A stretch of DNA of 49,541 bases from Coxiellaceae bacterium (GTDB lineage: Bacteria; Pseudomonadota; Gammaproteobacteria; Coxiellales; Coxiellaceae): positions 179,283 to 228,823 of the forward strand of contig JARGOB010000001.1 of assembly GCA_029212925.1 (NCBI GenBank). The letters run 5' to 3'. Under the pieces are notes generated by a model, which was not told the origin of the DNA, made no database searches, and worked only from the letters and a program-made list of their open reading frames with translations. Positions within the stretch are counted from its first letter, which is position 1; every line of letters begins with the position of its first letter. The translations under genes were made by a program, and so were the position numbers. This document shows, one piece after another, positions 15,813 to 24,861 of the stretch.

Positions 15813-16893
15813 TTGTTTTGGTCGACAATTTCGATTAATGACGGCGGGTGAGTCGCATGGCCCAGCAATGGTGGCGATCGTTGATGGTTGCCCGGCGGGC
15901 TTGGCATTAGATACAGCGTTGATTCAACAAGCGTTAGATCGCAGAAAGCCGGCTTGTTCTAAGTGGGTAACGCAACGTCAAGAAAGCGATCAAGTGAAAA
16001 TTTTATCCGGTGTATTTCGTGGTCAAACCACCGGCAGTTCAATTGCATTAATGATTGAGAATCAAGATGCTAAACCGCATCACTATGATGAGCTGGAGCA
16101 TTGCTATCGTCCTGGGCATGCCGATTATACCTATCATAAAAAATATGGCGTGTGCGATTATCGCGGTGGGGGCCGTGCATCGGCGCGTGAAACAGCGATG
16201 TGGGTGGCAGCGGGTGCGATAGCACAGCAGCTGCTATTACAGCATACAGATATTACAGTGCAAGCTGGTTTGGCGGCAATGGGTGATATTGTTGCGCAGC
16301 AATATGATTGGGATGGCGTATATCATAACGATTGCTATTTTTTAGAGGCTTCACAGCTTGAGCAGTTGCATCAACGCATTACTGATTTACGTAAAAAAGG
16401 TGATTCAATTGGCGGTAGTGTATGTGTACGTGCGCAAGGTGTGCCGGTTGGTTTAGGTGAGCCGGTATTTGCAAAGTTAAACGCACAAATTGCCGCGGCA
16501 ATGATGGGTATCAATGCGGTAAAAGCGGTTGAGATTGGTGATGGCATTGAGGTTGTAACGCAGCGCGGATCAGAGCATCGCGATGAAATTTTAGTTAATG
16601 GTTTCGCTAGTAATCATGCGGGTGGAATTTTAGGCGGGATTTCGACGGGGCAGGATATCACCGTAAGGTTGGCAGTTAAGCCGCCATCGAGTATTCGTAT
16701 TCCGGCTAAAACCGTTAATACCGATGGTGAAGCGACTGAAGTGATCACAGAAGGGCGGCATGATGTGTGTGTTGCGATTCGTGCCGTGCCAGTGGCGCAA
16801 GCGATGATGAATTTAGTGTTGGCAGATGCGTGGTTGGGTTGTCATCCCGGACTTGATCCGGGATCCAGAAAAAATAATATAAGTATACATTAG
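15805..16893 (+). CDS. aroC: Chorismate synthase with repeat-derived C-terminus
   Basis: Last shared step of aromatic amino-acid synthesis: converts EPSP to chorismate using reduced FMN. FGRQFRLMTAGESHGPA at the N-terminus, RPGHADYTYHKKYG, YRGGGRASARETAMWVAAGA and GGILGGISTGQDI are all present. The normal family sequence continues to VAQAMMNLVLADAW (about residue 345). From there the frame enters the 29-bp dispersed repeat and the last residues read LGCHPGLDPGSRKN and a few more, replacing the usual tail. The active-site residues are upstream, so the enzyme is probably functional. It ends 18 bases before asd. Confidence 0.93.
   Translation: MSNCFGRQFRLMTAGESHGPAMVAIVDGCPAGLALDTALIQQALDRRKPACSKWVTQRQESDQVKILSGVFRGQTTGSSIALMIENQDAKPHHYDELEHCYRPGHADYTYHKKYGVCDYRGGGRASARETAMWVAAGAIAQQLLLQHTDITVQAGLAAMGDIVAQQYDWDGVYHNDCYFLEASQLEQLHQRITDLRKKGDSIGGSVCVRAQGVPVGLGEPVFAKLNAQIAAAMMGINAVKAVEIGDGIEVVTQRGSEHRDEILVNGFASNHAGGILGGISTGQDITVRLAVKPPSSIRIPAKTVNTDGEATEVITEGRHDVCVAIRAVPVAQAMMNLVLADAWLGCHPGLDPGSRKNNISIH
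16842..16873. repeat. Dispersed palindromic repeat, copy 2, inside aroC
   Basis: Bases 16845-16873 are identical to 1-29, with the palindrome CCCGGA...TCCGGG. TCA stands just before the shared part. This copy is translated as the C-terminal tail of AroC and its RNA hairpin would sit just upstream of asd. Confidence 0.85.
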
Positions 16894-16911
16894 CAGAAGG
16901 ATACAAAATAA

Positions 16912-17937
16912 ATGAGTGATAAATATAATGTAGCGGTAGTGGGCGCAACAGGTGTTGTTGGCGAGGCGCTATTAAAGATTTTGCATGAGCGTGAATTTCC
17001 AATTGATAAAATCGTTGCGTTAGCCAGTGAGCGTTCGGCAGGTAATACCGTACTGTATGGCAATAAATCATTGGTCGTAAAAGACCTGGCTGAATTTGAT
17101 TTTACTGACATTGATTTTGCGTTTTTTATGGCGTCGAATGAGATCGCTAAAAAATACGCGCCAAAGGCAGCGGAGCAAGACACGATTGTGATTGATAATT
17201 CCTCGTGCTTTCGTTACGACCAAGACATTCCGTTAGTGGTGCCTGAAGTAAATCCTGAGGCGTTGGTGACTTACCACAGTCAAATTATTGCAAACCCGAA
17301 TTGTTCGACGATTCAAATGGCGGTGGCAGTTAAGCCTATCTATGACCAAGTAGGCATTAAGCGTATTAATGTGTCGACGTATCAAGCTGTATCTGGCGCT
17401 GGGCGTGATGCGATTGATGAATTGGCTAAACAAACAGCCGCTTTGTTTAATGGTCAAGAAGCTGAAACAGAAGTATTCGACAAGCCGATTGCCTTTAATG
17501 TGATTCCGCAGATTGATGAGTTTCAAGATAATGGCTATACGCGCGAAGAAATGAAGATGGTGCTAGAAATGCAAAAGATTTTTAATGATCCAAATCTTTT
17601 GGTTAACCCAACAGCGGTTCGTGTGCCAGTGTTTTATGGTCATGCTGAAGCGATTCATATGGAAACGGGTGAGCCGATAGAGGCGGCAACCGCAAAATCT
17701 ATTCTTGAAAAGATCCCCGGCATTGAGGTGATCGACGAAAATAACGCTTATGCTACGCCGATCAGTCATGCGGCGACCAGTGATGAGGTCTTCATCAGCC
17801 GTATCCGTAATGATCTTTCGCACCCTAATGGCTTGAATATGTGGGTGGTAGCGGATAATGTGCGTAAGGGTGCTGCGTTAAATGCGGTACAAATCGCTGA
17901 GTTATTAGTCATGAAGAATGAAGCTGTAAAGCATTAA
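16912..17937 (+). CDS. asd: Aspartate-semialdehyde dehydrogenase
   Basis: Reduces aspartyl phosphate to aspartate semialdehyde with NADPH, the branch point to lysine/diaminopimelate, threonine and methionine. VVGATGVVGEALLKIL at residues 9-24 is the dinucleotide-binding loop, NPNCSTIQM (near residue 127) contains the catalytic Cys, and STYQAVSGAG follows. 341 residues is the usual length. An AGAAGGA site precedes ATG 16912. The gene follows aroC closely and may share its transcript. Confidence 0.96.
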   Translation: MSDKYNVAVVGATGVVGEALLKILHEREFPIDKIVALASERSAGNTVLYGNKSLVVKDLAEFDFTDIDFAFFMASNEIAKKYAPKAAEQDTIVIDNSSCFRYDQDIPLVVPEVNPEALVTYHSQIIANPNCSTIQMAVAVKPIYDQVGIKRINVSTYQAVSGAGRDAIDELAKQTAALFNGQEAETEVFDKPIAFNVIPQIDEFQDNGYTREEMKMVLEMQKIFNDPNLLVNPTAVRVPVFYGHAEAIHMETGEPIEAATAKSILEKIPGIEVIDENNAYATPISHAATSDEVFISRIRNDLSHPNGLNMWVVADNVRKGAALNAVQIAELLVMKNEAVKH

Positions 17938-18048
17938 ATTCCAATTTAAGGAAGCCTTAAGGCTACTAGCTTAAAATAATACCTTATATACATGACATAG
18001 TGGTTCTATAGTGATTTTGGTTTTGTAGTAATTTTAGTGGGTTTTAAC

Positions 18049-18216
18049 ATGGCAATTATACGATTAGTAGCGGTTTTTTTGGCAATCTTAGTGCCTTTGT
18101 ACTTCGTGTCTACCTATTATAATGATACACGTCAGGATTCATCGCTTCAAAATAGGCCTGCCAATCAAGTCTTTACCAAAGATGCACCAAAAAAGTCTAG
18201 TGAGTATTTTTATTAA
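18049..18216 (+). CDS. Small single-pass membrane protein
   Basis: A 55-codon frame from ATG 18049 to TAA. The product starts MAIIRLVAVFLAILVPLYFV, a short hydrophobic N-terminal segment, followed by a hydrophilic tail rich in Ser, Asn and Lys ending SSEYFY. It could be a small inner-membrane protein or an exported peptide. It overlaps the end of the convergent nadE by four bases. The ribosome site is weak (TAGTGGG), so expression is uncertain. Confidence 0.45.
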   Translation: MAIIRLVAVFLAILVPLYFVSTYYNDTRQDSSLQNRPANQVFTKDAPKKSSEYFY

Positions 18217-19826
18217 AAGAGTTCATGCGTTAGCGGGTAGCGGCGATCTTTGCCAAACGCGCGTTGCGTTATGCGGGTTCCGATAGCGGCTTGTGAGCGT
18301 TTGTATTCATTGCGTTTAATCAGCTTAATCACATCATAAATGGTTTGCTTATCAAAGCCTGCAGCGATGATATCTTTAGCGCTTTGGTCGCACTCAATAA
18401 AGCGCTCAATAATCGCATCTAAAATATCGTAAGGCGGTAGTCGGTCTTGGTCGAGTTGGTCATTAGCCAGTTCAGCTGTGGGTGGTCTATCAATAACCCG
18501 TTGCGGGATGGCGGGTGATAGTTTGTTACGGTATTCGGCTAGTTGGTAGACTAGGGTTTTTGGTACGTCTTTTAGTACGGCAAAGCCACCACACATATCC
18601 CCATATAATGTTGCAAAGCCAACGGCGAGCTCGCTTTTATTGCCAGTGGATAATACCAGTGAGCCAAGCTTATTGGACAGAGCCATTAAAATCATGCCGC
18701 GGCAGCGTGCTTGTAAATTTTCTTCGGTAATATCGTTATCACGTCCTTCAAACGCGGGTGCTAACTGCTGAATAAATGCTTCATAAATCGGTGAAATAGC
18801 AATTTGTTGGTATTTAACTTGCAGTAACTCACATTCCTCTGCTGCGTCTTCATTGCTCATATCTACGGTATATTGCGATGGCATGGATATTGCTTCAACA
18901 TGTTCAGCACCTAAGGCATCCACGGCAATGGCCAAAGTTAATGCAGAGTCTATGCCGCCTGATAGCCCGAGGATGACATTTTTAAAACCATTTTTAATGA
19001 TGTAATCTTTTAGTCCCAGCACTAAAGCCTGATAAATTAACGCAAGGTCGTTACAGCTAATAACGCCATTGTTTGGCTTGATGCTCGGTGTCACATTAAA
19101 GTCTAATGTGGCTTGTAAAGTGTCGGTTTCAAAGTAGGGTGCGTGTTCGCATACTTCACCATTGCGGTTAGTGATCAATGATCCGCCATCGAACACTAAT
19201 TCATCTTGACCGCCCACCATATTGACATAAGCAATGGGCAGATGCACTTGTTGGGCTAATGCTGTCAGCACTTCAATGCGATGTTCTGCTTGTCGGCGAT
19301 GAAACGGTGAGGCATTTAAGCTAACAATTAATTGTGCCCCAGCTTTTTGTGCTTGTTGTGCTGGGCCTGGCCACCATAAATCTTCGCAGATAGTAATGGC
19401 TATGCGCACATCGTTAACGCTAATAATGCAAGGTTGATTACCAGCGTTGAAGTAGCGCTTTTCATCAAATACATTGTAATTGGGTAAGTGCTGCTTATTG
19501 TAACGTGCAATGATTTCACCATTTTGAATAACGCTCGCCTGGTTAACCATGATGTCTGCCTGTTTGGCTGGGTGTCCAACGACAATGGTAATCGCTAATT
19601 GCTGTTGGCAAATTGATTGCAATGCGATTTCAACGCGCTGATACAATTCATCACGGTATAATAAATCCTCTGGTGGATAACCGGTTAATACCAGCTCGGG
19701 GAATATAATAATGTCTGAATTATTTTGAACCGCTTGGTGACAGCAAGCAATTACTTGCTGTGTGTTTGATTCAATCGCACCAACGGTCGGGTTGATTTGC
19801 GCTAAGGTTAATGTCAGTTGACTCAT
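18213..19826 (-). CDS. nadE: Glutamine-dependent NAD+ synthetase
   Basis: Makes NAD+ from deamido-NAD+ and glutamine-derived ammonia. The N-terminal nitrilase-type glutaminase domain shows the Glu-Lys-Cys triad: FPELVLTGYPPEDL (near residue 42), YNKQHLPNY (near 110) and ICEDLWWPG (near 145). The synthetase domain begins near 265 and carries LGLSGGIDSAL (near 287) and STGNKSELAVGFATLYGD. 537 residues is normal for this two-domain form. It is followed downstream on the same strand by nothing until the convergent small protein at 18049. Confidence 0.95.
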   Translation of the reverse strand: MSQLTLTLAQINPTVGAIESNTQQVIACCHQAVQNNSDIIIFPELVLTGYPPEDLLYRDELYQRVEIALQSICQQQLAITIVVGHPAKQADIMVNQASVIQNGEIIARYNKQHLPNYNVFDEKRYFNAGNQPCIISVNDVRIAITICEDLWWPGPAQQAQKAGAQLIVSLNASPFHRRQAEHRIEVLTALAQQVHLPIAYVNMVGGQDELVFDGGSLITNRNGEVCEHAPYFETDTLQATLDFNVTPSIKPNNGVISCNDLALIYQALVLGLKDYIIKNGFKNVILGLSGGIDSALTLAIAVDALGAEHVEAISMPSQYTVDMSNEDAAEECELLQVKYQQIAISPIYEAFIQQLAPAFEGRDNDITEENLQARCRGMILMALSNKLGSLVLSTGNKSELAVGFATLYGDMCGGFAVLKDVPKTLVYQLAEYRNKLSPAIPQRVIDRPPTAELANDQLDQDRLPPYDILDAIIERFIECDQSAKDIIAAGFDKQTIYDVIKLIKRNEYKRSQAAIGTRITQRAFGKDRRYPLTHELF

Positions 19827-19847
19827 AACTAAACTATTCCACGATCA

Positions 19848-20225
19848 TTAATGTATCAATAAAGCAGCAGCAACCGAGCGGCCTTCAGCTTGCAGTGCAG
19901 CAAAGGTGCGACAAGCTGCGCCAGTGTCCATGCATTCCACGCCGATATTATTTTCATATAATTCAGCGAGCAGCTCATGCGGTAATAAATGAAATTTTTC
20001 GCCCGTACCAATCAATGCAATGGTCGGTTTTAATTCTAATATGGCTTGCCAATGTGAGGTGGTTAATTCATTTACGCTTTGTGGTTGCCAGTCATCAATT
20101 AACTGTTGTGAGCTGATAATTAAGCTGTGTTGGTAATCGGTATGATTTATCTTAATGCTTTTACCCGCTGTATAGCCACGAATCACATATTTATCGTGGC
20201 TTTCTTCTTCGAGAATTTGCATCAT
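19848..20225 (-). CDS. Mth938-like domain protein
   Basis: A 125-residue protein of the Mth938/Xcc1710 (DUF498) family. The marks are an early YTAGKSIKINH-like segment, the central ALIGTGEKFHLL (near residue 70), and GVECMDTGAACRTFAALQAEGRSVAAALL at the end, which is the family's most conserved part. The human relative is NDUFAF3, a complex I assembly factor; in bacteria the role is open. The start overlaps the end of the GNAT gene (ATGA), so the two genes are coupled. Confidence 0.85.
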   Translation of the reverse strand: MMQILEEESHDKYVIRGYTAGKSIKINHTDYQHSLIISSQQLIDDWQPQSVNELTTSHWQAILELKPTIALIGTGEKFHLLPHELLAELYENNIGVECMDTGAACRTFAALQAEGRSVAAALLIH

Positions 20226-20785
20226 CAGCTGGCTCGATCTTCAGGAATAATCGCAAACATTTCGATGTCTACTGATTGGTTGTTGAAAAACTTATAATTA
20301 CGCAGTGTGCCTTCATGCTTAAAGTTGGATTTGGTTAATACCTTTTGTGAGGCCTCATTGTCTGTCACGGTAATGGCTTCAATGCGCTTTAAGCCCATGG
20401 TGTCGAAGGCATAGTCAACGCATTTTTGAATAGCTGCTGTTGTGATGCCTTTGCTCCAGTATTTCTCCGCTAAATCATAATGAATTTCACCGCGGCGATT
20501 AAAGCTATTGGTGGTAATGCCAACTGCGCCGATCATGACGTTATCTTTTTTGCGGGAGATGCTCCAATAGATGCCGCGCTTAAAGCGATACAGGTTTCGA
20601 CAATAGTGGATTTCAGCTTCTGCTTCAGTCAGTGATTTTGGGTTGGTGGCTAGGATGTATTTGGCTACATTAGGATTGGTGTAGTAGTCAAAAAATGACT
20701 TGATATCATCGGTGGTGTGTTCACGTAACGTAAGCTCATCATTCAGCTCAAGTACTGGAAACGGCAGGTCAAAGTTTATACTCAT
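20225..20785 (-). CDS. GNAT family N-acetyltransferase (RimJ/RimL type)
   Basis: A 186-residue acetyltransferase. LTLREHTTDD at the start and HYDLAEKYWSKGITTAAIQKCVDYAF (near residues 115-140), with the acetyl-CoA loop region, followed by LKRIEAITVTDNEASQKVLTKSNFKHEGTLRNYKFF, fit the RimJ/RimL group that acetylates protein N-termini or small amines. The substrate cannot be told. It is the upstream partner of the Mth938-like gene, with which it overlaps. Confidence 0.88.
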   Translation of the reverse strand: MSINFDLPFPVLELNDELTLREHTTDDIKSFFDYYTNPNVAKYILATNPKSLTEAEAEIHYCRNLYRFKRGIYWSISRKKDNVMIGAVGITTNSFNRRGEIHYDLAEKYWSKGITTAAIQKCVDYAFDTMGLKRIEAITVTDNEASQKVLTKSNFKHEGTLRNYKFFNNQSVDIEMFAIIPEDRAS

Positions 20786-20818
20786 AATAATTGGCTTTTG
20801 CTGTTTAGTTGACCCATA

Positions 20819-22300
20819 TTATGCCGCAGCGCTGGTCGATTCGGAAGCTAATTTTTTCAACCAAGGCGTTAGAATCATTATTAAAATGGCTGTAGCAAAA
20901 CATATGGCTGCAAAAATGATAAAAGCATGACCATATATCTTTGAGATGCTGACAATGCTCATGGTTTTATTCGGAATGCTGGCAATTTTGGCCAATTGGC
21001 CGGCAATGGCAGTTGACGCAGCTAGTGCAAAGAACCAGGCACCCATCATAAAGCCGCGTAGGCGAGGAGGTGAGTATAAGGTGATCATTGCTAAACCAAT
21101 CGGAGATAGCGCTAGCTCACCCAGCGTTAAACCAAGGTAGCCAAATGCTACGGGTATAAGAGATGATTGGTGGTGCGGTGTCACACTAAATGCACCAAAG
21201 GTTAATGCCAGAAAACCTAAACCGATAAACAGCAGACCTAAACTAAATTTACCGCCAAAGCTAAAGTCGCGATCACGCGCTTTTAGTGAGCGCCATACTT
21301 TAACGGCTACTGGTGCGAATAGAAGAATAAAGAAACTGTTTAATGCGGTGACTGTGCTGGGTGGGATGCTGTAACCCAGTATGTTGAGGTTGACAGCGCG
21401 GGCAACAAATAGCGTCATGCTCATTGGCATTTGCATATACAATGCCCAAAAACCAACGGAGGTAATAGTTAAGATAATGGCAGCTAGGAAACGTCCCCGT
21501 AATTGTTTTTGTGTGCGCTTATATTGGTAACCGAGGTAGCTGAGCAACAGTACGCCGAACACAGCAATAATGGTATTGGCAATGGTGGGATGCAATAGGC
21601 ACAAATACAGCAAAGCGATAATGATAATGCAAGCGATGACGACAGCAAAGGTGTTTCGATTAATGGATTGTGAAATTTTCACCAAACGGTGGTGGCTGTG
21701 TATTTGGTCGCGTTGCACCTGTTTAATGCCGATACTGAATACGATCACACCAATAACCATTGCAAATGCAGCCAGTGCAAATGCCCACTGATAGCTGGCT
21801 AATTTAGCCACGACACCGCAGGCAATGGTGCCTAAAATCGAACCGGTGTTGATGCCAAAATAAAAGATGGTGAAACCACTTTCGCGTCGCTTATCTTTGT
21901 TGGAGTAGCATGTGCCCAATAAGGTTGAAATATTTGGTTTGAGTAAGCCGTTACCAATAATGCAAGCTGACATGCCAGCATAAAATGAAACAAAATGCCC
22001 CACCGCTAAGCTAGCGTAACCAAGCATTAAGCAAAGACCACCTAAAATAACGGCACGATTATAGCCAACGAAATGATCAGCAATGTAGCCACCAATAACG
22101 GGAGTTGCCATCATCAGTGCGCCAAATGCGCCATATACAAGATAAGCTTTACTATCAGCAAAGCCAAAATGCTGTGTCATGTACAGTACGATCAATGACT
22201 GTACAGACCAATAGGAGAAGCGTTCCCACAGTTCGGTCATAAATAAATAGATTAATGCGCGTGGTTGCTTGGTGTTAATATTTTTTGCTGTCATATTCAT
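20819..22300 (-). CDS. POT family proton-dependent peptide transporter
   Basis: Inner-membrane symporter of the PTR2/POT family for di- and tripeptides. The signature ELWERFSYWSVQSLIVLYM (near residue 24) carries the ExxERF motif. The second signature, FTIFYFGINTGSILGT (near 145), is complete. About fourteen hydrophobic segments fit the dtpA-like bacterial plan. ATG 22300 is my choice; GTG 22306 and ATG 22294 are alternatives, none with a good ribosome site. Peptide import would suit an organism feeding inside a host. Confidence 0.9.
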   Translation of the reverse strand: MNMTAKNINTKQPRALIYLFMTELWERFSYWSVQSLIVLYMTQHFGFADSKAYLVYGAFGALMMATPVIGGYIADHFVGYNRAVILGGLCLMLGYASLAVGHFVSFYAGMSACIIGNGLLKPNISTLLGTCYSNKDKRRESGFTIFYFGINTGSILGTIACGVVAKLASYQWAFALAAFAMVIGVIVFSIGIKQVQRDQIHSHHRLVKISQSINRNTFAVVIACIIIIALLYLCLLHPTIANTIIAVFGVLLLSYLGYQYKRTQKQLRGRFLAAIILTITSVGFWALYMQMPMSMTLFVARAVNLNILGYSIPPSTVTALNSFFILLFAPVAVKVWRSLKARDRDFSFGGKFSLGLLFIGLGFLALTFGAFSVTPHHQSSLIPVAFGYLGLTLGELALSPIGLAMITLYSPPRLRGFMMGAWFFALAASTAIAGQLAKIASIPNKTMSIVSISKIYGHAFIIFAAICFATAILIMILTPWLKKLASESTSAAA

Positions 22301-22444
22301 CGGCACAGTCTATGGATTAAAAAAATATTTGTCAATGTACTGTTTTGGCAGTACGCGTGGTGCGTTGACTAATTAGTAGAAAAGTGTGATTAAAACAGTT
22401 AAGATAGCTGCATATTGTGATTATAAAAAACGAAAGGACGCGCA

Positions 22445-24172
22445 ATGGCAAAGCAAGTTATACACCGTGAACGTGCTAGTGATGATGTTGATTTTTCTTC
22501 GGAAATTCCACCCTTACTGAAGCGCATATATGCGACACGTAATATCAATTCAGACTCCGAGGTGAATCGTGAGTTAACATCGTTATTGCCATACGACGGC
22601 ATGATTGGTATGGAAAAAACGGTTGATCGTTTAGTTGAGGCGTTGCAACAACAACAAAAAATATTAATCATTGGTGATTTTGATGCCGATGGCGCGACTA
22701 GTACTGCGGTTGCTGTGCGTTCGTTACGTTCGTTTGGAGCGGAAAATGTCGACTATTTGGTGCCGAATCGTTTCGCGTTTGGTTATGGATTGACACCGGA
22801 AATTGTAGAGTTAGCCAGCAAGCGTGAACCTGACCTAATTATTACTGTCGATAATGGTATTTCATCACATGACGGCGTTGATAAAGCCAATGAGTTAGGT
22901 ATCGATGTTTTGGTGACTGATCATCATTTACCATCGAATGAAAAAGGTTTGCCGAATGCGGTTGCGATTGTCAACCCCAATCAATTTGATGATGAATTCC
23001 CCAGTAAGTTTTTAGCTGGTGTTGGTGTGATTTTTTATGTCATGTTGGCGATGCGCTCACGTTTAAAATCGATGAATTGGTTTGAGCTGAATGATATTGA
23101 AGTGCCTAATATGGCGGAACTGTTAGATTTAGTTGCTTTAGGTACTGTATCCGATGTGGTGACATTGGATCAAAATAACCGCATTTTGGTGCATCAAGGT
23201 TTGCGTCGTATTCGTGCTGGCTATGCCTGCCCAGGTGTGCGCGCGTTATTATGTGTTGCTAAGCGTAATCCAGATAATGTGGTGGCAGCCGATTTAGGTT
23301 TTGCCATTGGTCCGCGTTTAAATGCGGCGGGGCGTTTGGATGATATGTCGTTTGGTATTTCATGTTTGCTAGCGGACAGCGGTTCAGCGGCGGTGGCGAT
23401 GGCTGAGCAGCTCGACAGTTTAAATAAAGACCGCAAGGGCATCGAGAATAATATGAATCAGCAAGCCTATGCGTTTGTTGATGAAATGCAATTGGATAAG
23501 CAATTGCCGTTAGGCGTTTGTTTGTATGATGCTGAATGGCATCAAGGGGTGATTGGCCTGGTGGCTTCGCGGGTTAAAGAGAAATTGCATCGTCCAGTGA
23601 TTGCCTTTGCTAAAGTCGACGATGACACAATTAAAGGCTCGGCACGTTCGATCCCTGGTTTTCATATTCGTAATGCGTTAGAAGAGATTGCTAAGAAACA
23701 CCCGGAAATGTTAACTAAGTTTGGTGGTCATTCGATGGCAGCCGGCTTGAGTTTGAACATTAATCATTATGAAATGTTTCAAACCGCATTTGCGGAAGAA
23801 GTGGAAAAACATTTAACTGAAGAAGATTGCTGCGGCAAGGTGATGACTGACGGTAGCCTTGAGAGTGCTGATTTTAATTTACCGACAGCAGAAATGCTAC
23901 GTGATGCTGGCCCATGGGGGCAGGGTTTCCCTGAACCTGTGTTCGACGGTATGTTTGAATTGGTTGATCAGCGCATTGTGGGTCAAAACCATTTGAAATT
24001 GTTACTTAAGGCTGAAGGGGTTGATGTCTATTGCGATGCGATTGCATTTAATGTCGATACTGATCATTGGCCTAACTACAATTGCAGTAAAATTCATGTG
24101 ATCTATAAATTGGATATCAATGAATACCGTGGCCGTCGTAAGTTGCAGTTGTTGATTACCGAGATTTTATAG
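22445..24172 (+). CDS. recJ: Single-stranded-DNA-specific exonuclease RecJ
   Basis: 5'-3' exonuclease acting in recombination and mismatch repair. DHH-superfamily motifs: IGDFDADGATSTA (near residue 77), ITVDNGISSHDGV (near 138), VTDHHLP (near 157) and the C-terminal DHHA1 region with GSARSIPGFHIRNAL and KFGGHSMAAG. 575 residues matches E. coli RecJ. An AAAGGA site stands before ATG 22445. The upstream gap (22307-22444) holds TTGACT at 22365 and a GTACTG/CAGTAC inverted repeat at 22337-22354, but no convincing -10 box. Confidence 0.95.
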   Translation: MAKQVIHRERASDDVDFSSEIPPLLKRIYATRNINSDSEVNRELTSLLPYDGMIGMEKTVDRLVEALQQQQKILIIGDFDADGATSTAVAVRSLRSFGAENVDYLVPNRFAFGYGLTPEIVELASKREPDLIITVDNGISSHDGVDKANELGIDVLVTDHHLPSNEKGLPNAVAIVNPNQFDDEFPSKFLAGVGVIFYVMLAMRSRLKSMNWFELNDIEVPNMAELLDLVALGTVSDVVTLDQNNRILVHQGLRRIRAGYACPGVRALLCVAKRNPDNVVAADLGFAIGPRLNAAGRLDDMSFGISCLLADSGSAAVAMAEQLDSLNKDRKGIENNMNQQAYAFVDEMQLDKQLPLGVCLYDAEWHQGVIGLVASRVKEKLHRPVIAFAKVDDDTIKGSARSIPGFHIRNALEEIAKKHPEMLTKFGGHSMAAGLSLNINHYEMFQTAFAEEVEKHLTEEDCCGKVMTDGSLESADFNLPTAEMLRDAGPWGQGFPEPVFDGMFELVDQRIVGQNHLKLLLKAEGVDVYCDAIAFNVDTDHWPNYNCSKIHVIYKLDINEYRGRRKLQLLITEIL

Positions 24173-24204
24173 TCATTTTTTATTGGCTATAAGTAAAATC
24201 ACAT

Positions 24205-24861
24205 TCATGTTTGCGGCCATGTCTTATGGAGTTTTTGAAAGGCTTGTGGGTTTGTGTTGTTAATAAATGCACTGTAAATTTGTTTGGCCGTTTCTTCAAT
24301 GCTCAATTCGCTGTTGTCAATTTCGTAGTCATAGCTCATGTTTTTGTGCGTGGTGATGGCAGAGCTGCGGCTCCAGCCTTGAGGTCGTATGGCTTCTAAT
24401 GGATTGCCATCATAGCTTTTATTGCGGTGTTGCTCACGTCGTTCCCCCTCCTCATCTGACACATGAAGACCAACGTAAAAGACATGATATTGGTGCAACG
24501 CGTTTAGTGCTGCCGCAAACCATCCGGGTTTCCAAAATAATTGTTCAGAAATAACATTAATACCAGCGGCTAAATAAGTTGCGATGGCTTGATAGGAAGT
24601 GATCATGCACTGATCAATTTTCGGTCCTGGAATAATTTCAAAATACACCAAGCCATCTTTTTGATATTGTCGATGTTGATAATAATCTGGTGTGGCGGTA
24701 TCTATAGCCAGTTGTTTGGTAGGCATAGCTTGCCAAAAGGTGTTAATGCCAAGGCGTAGATAAAATTCACCGAGCAAATTCTGCAGTTCACGCACAGTGC
24801 TTGTCTTGCCAGCGCTAGAGGCGCCATTGAGCAAAATTAATTTTCCGCTATTTGTTTTCAT
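24205..24861 (-). CDS. Chloramphenicol phosphotransferase-like kinase
   Basis: A 218-residue P-loop phosphotransferase of the CPT-like family. Walker A NGASSAGKTS is at residues 13-22, and the family's DxxxW-like lid region reads as LHVSDEEGERREQHRNKS (near 132). The known CPT phosphorylates chloramphenicol, but most relatives have unknown substrates, so resistance should not be assumed. The start overlaps the end of the upstream TPR gene by 14 bases, which suggests one transcript. Confidence 0.8.
   Translation of the reverse strand: MKTNSGKLILLNGASSAGKTSTVRELQNLLGEFYLRLGINTFWQAMPTKQLAIDTATPDYYQHRQYQKDGLVYFEIIPGPKIDQCMITSYQAIATYLAAGINVISEQLFWKPGWFAAALNALHQYHVFYVGLHVSDEEGERREQHRNKSYDGNPLEAIRPQGWSRSSAITTHKNMSYDYEIDNSELSIEETAKQIYSAFINNTNPQAFQKLHKTWPQT

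Noticed and set aside
17953..17964. Palindrome AGCCTTAAGGCT after asd, considered as a terminator
   Set aside because: The stem is short, has no loop and no following U run.
22365..22394. TTGACT and a weak GATTAA before recJ, considered as a promoter
   Set aside because: The -10 box matches only three of six positions.
24205..24861. Chloramphenicol resistance gene
   Set aside because: The family match is only at the level of a P-loop phosphotransferase; relatives have diverse or unknown substrates.
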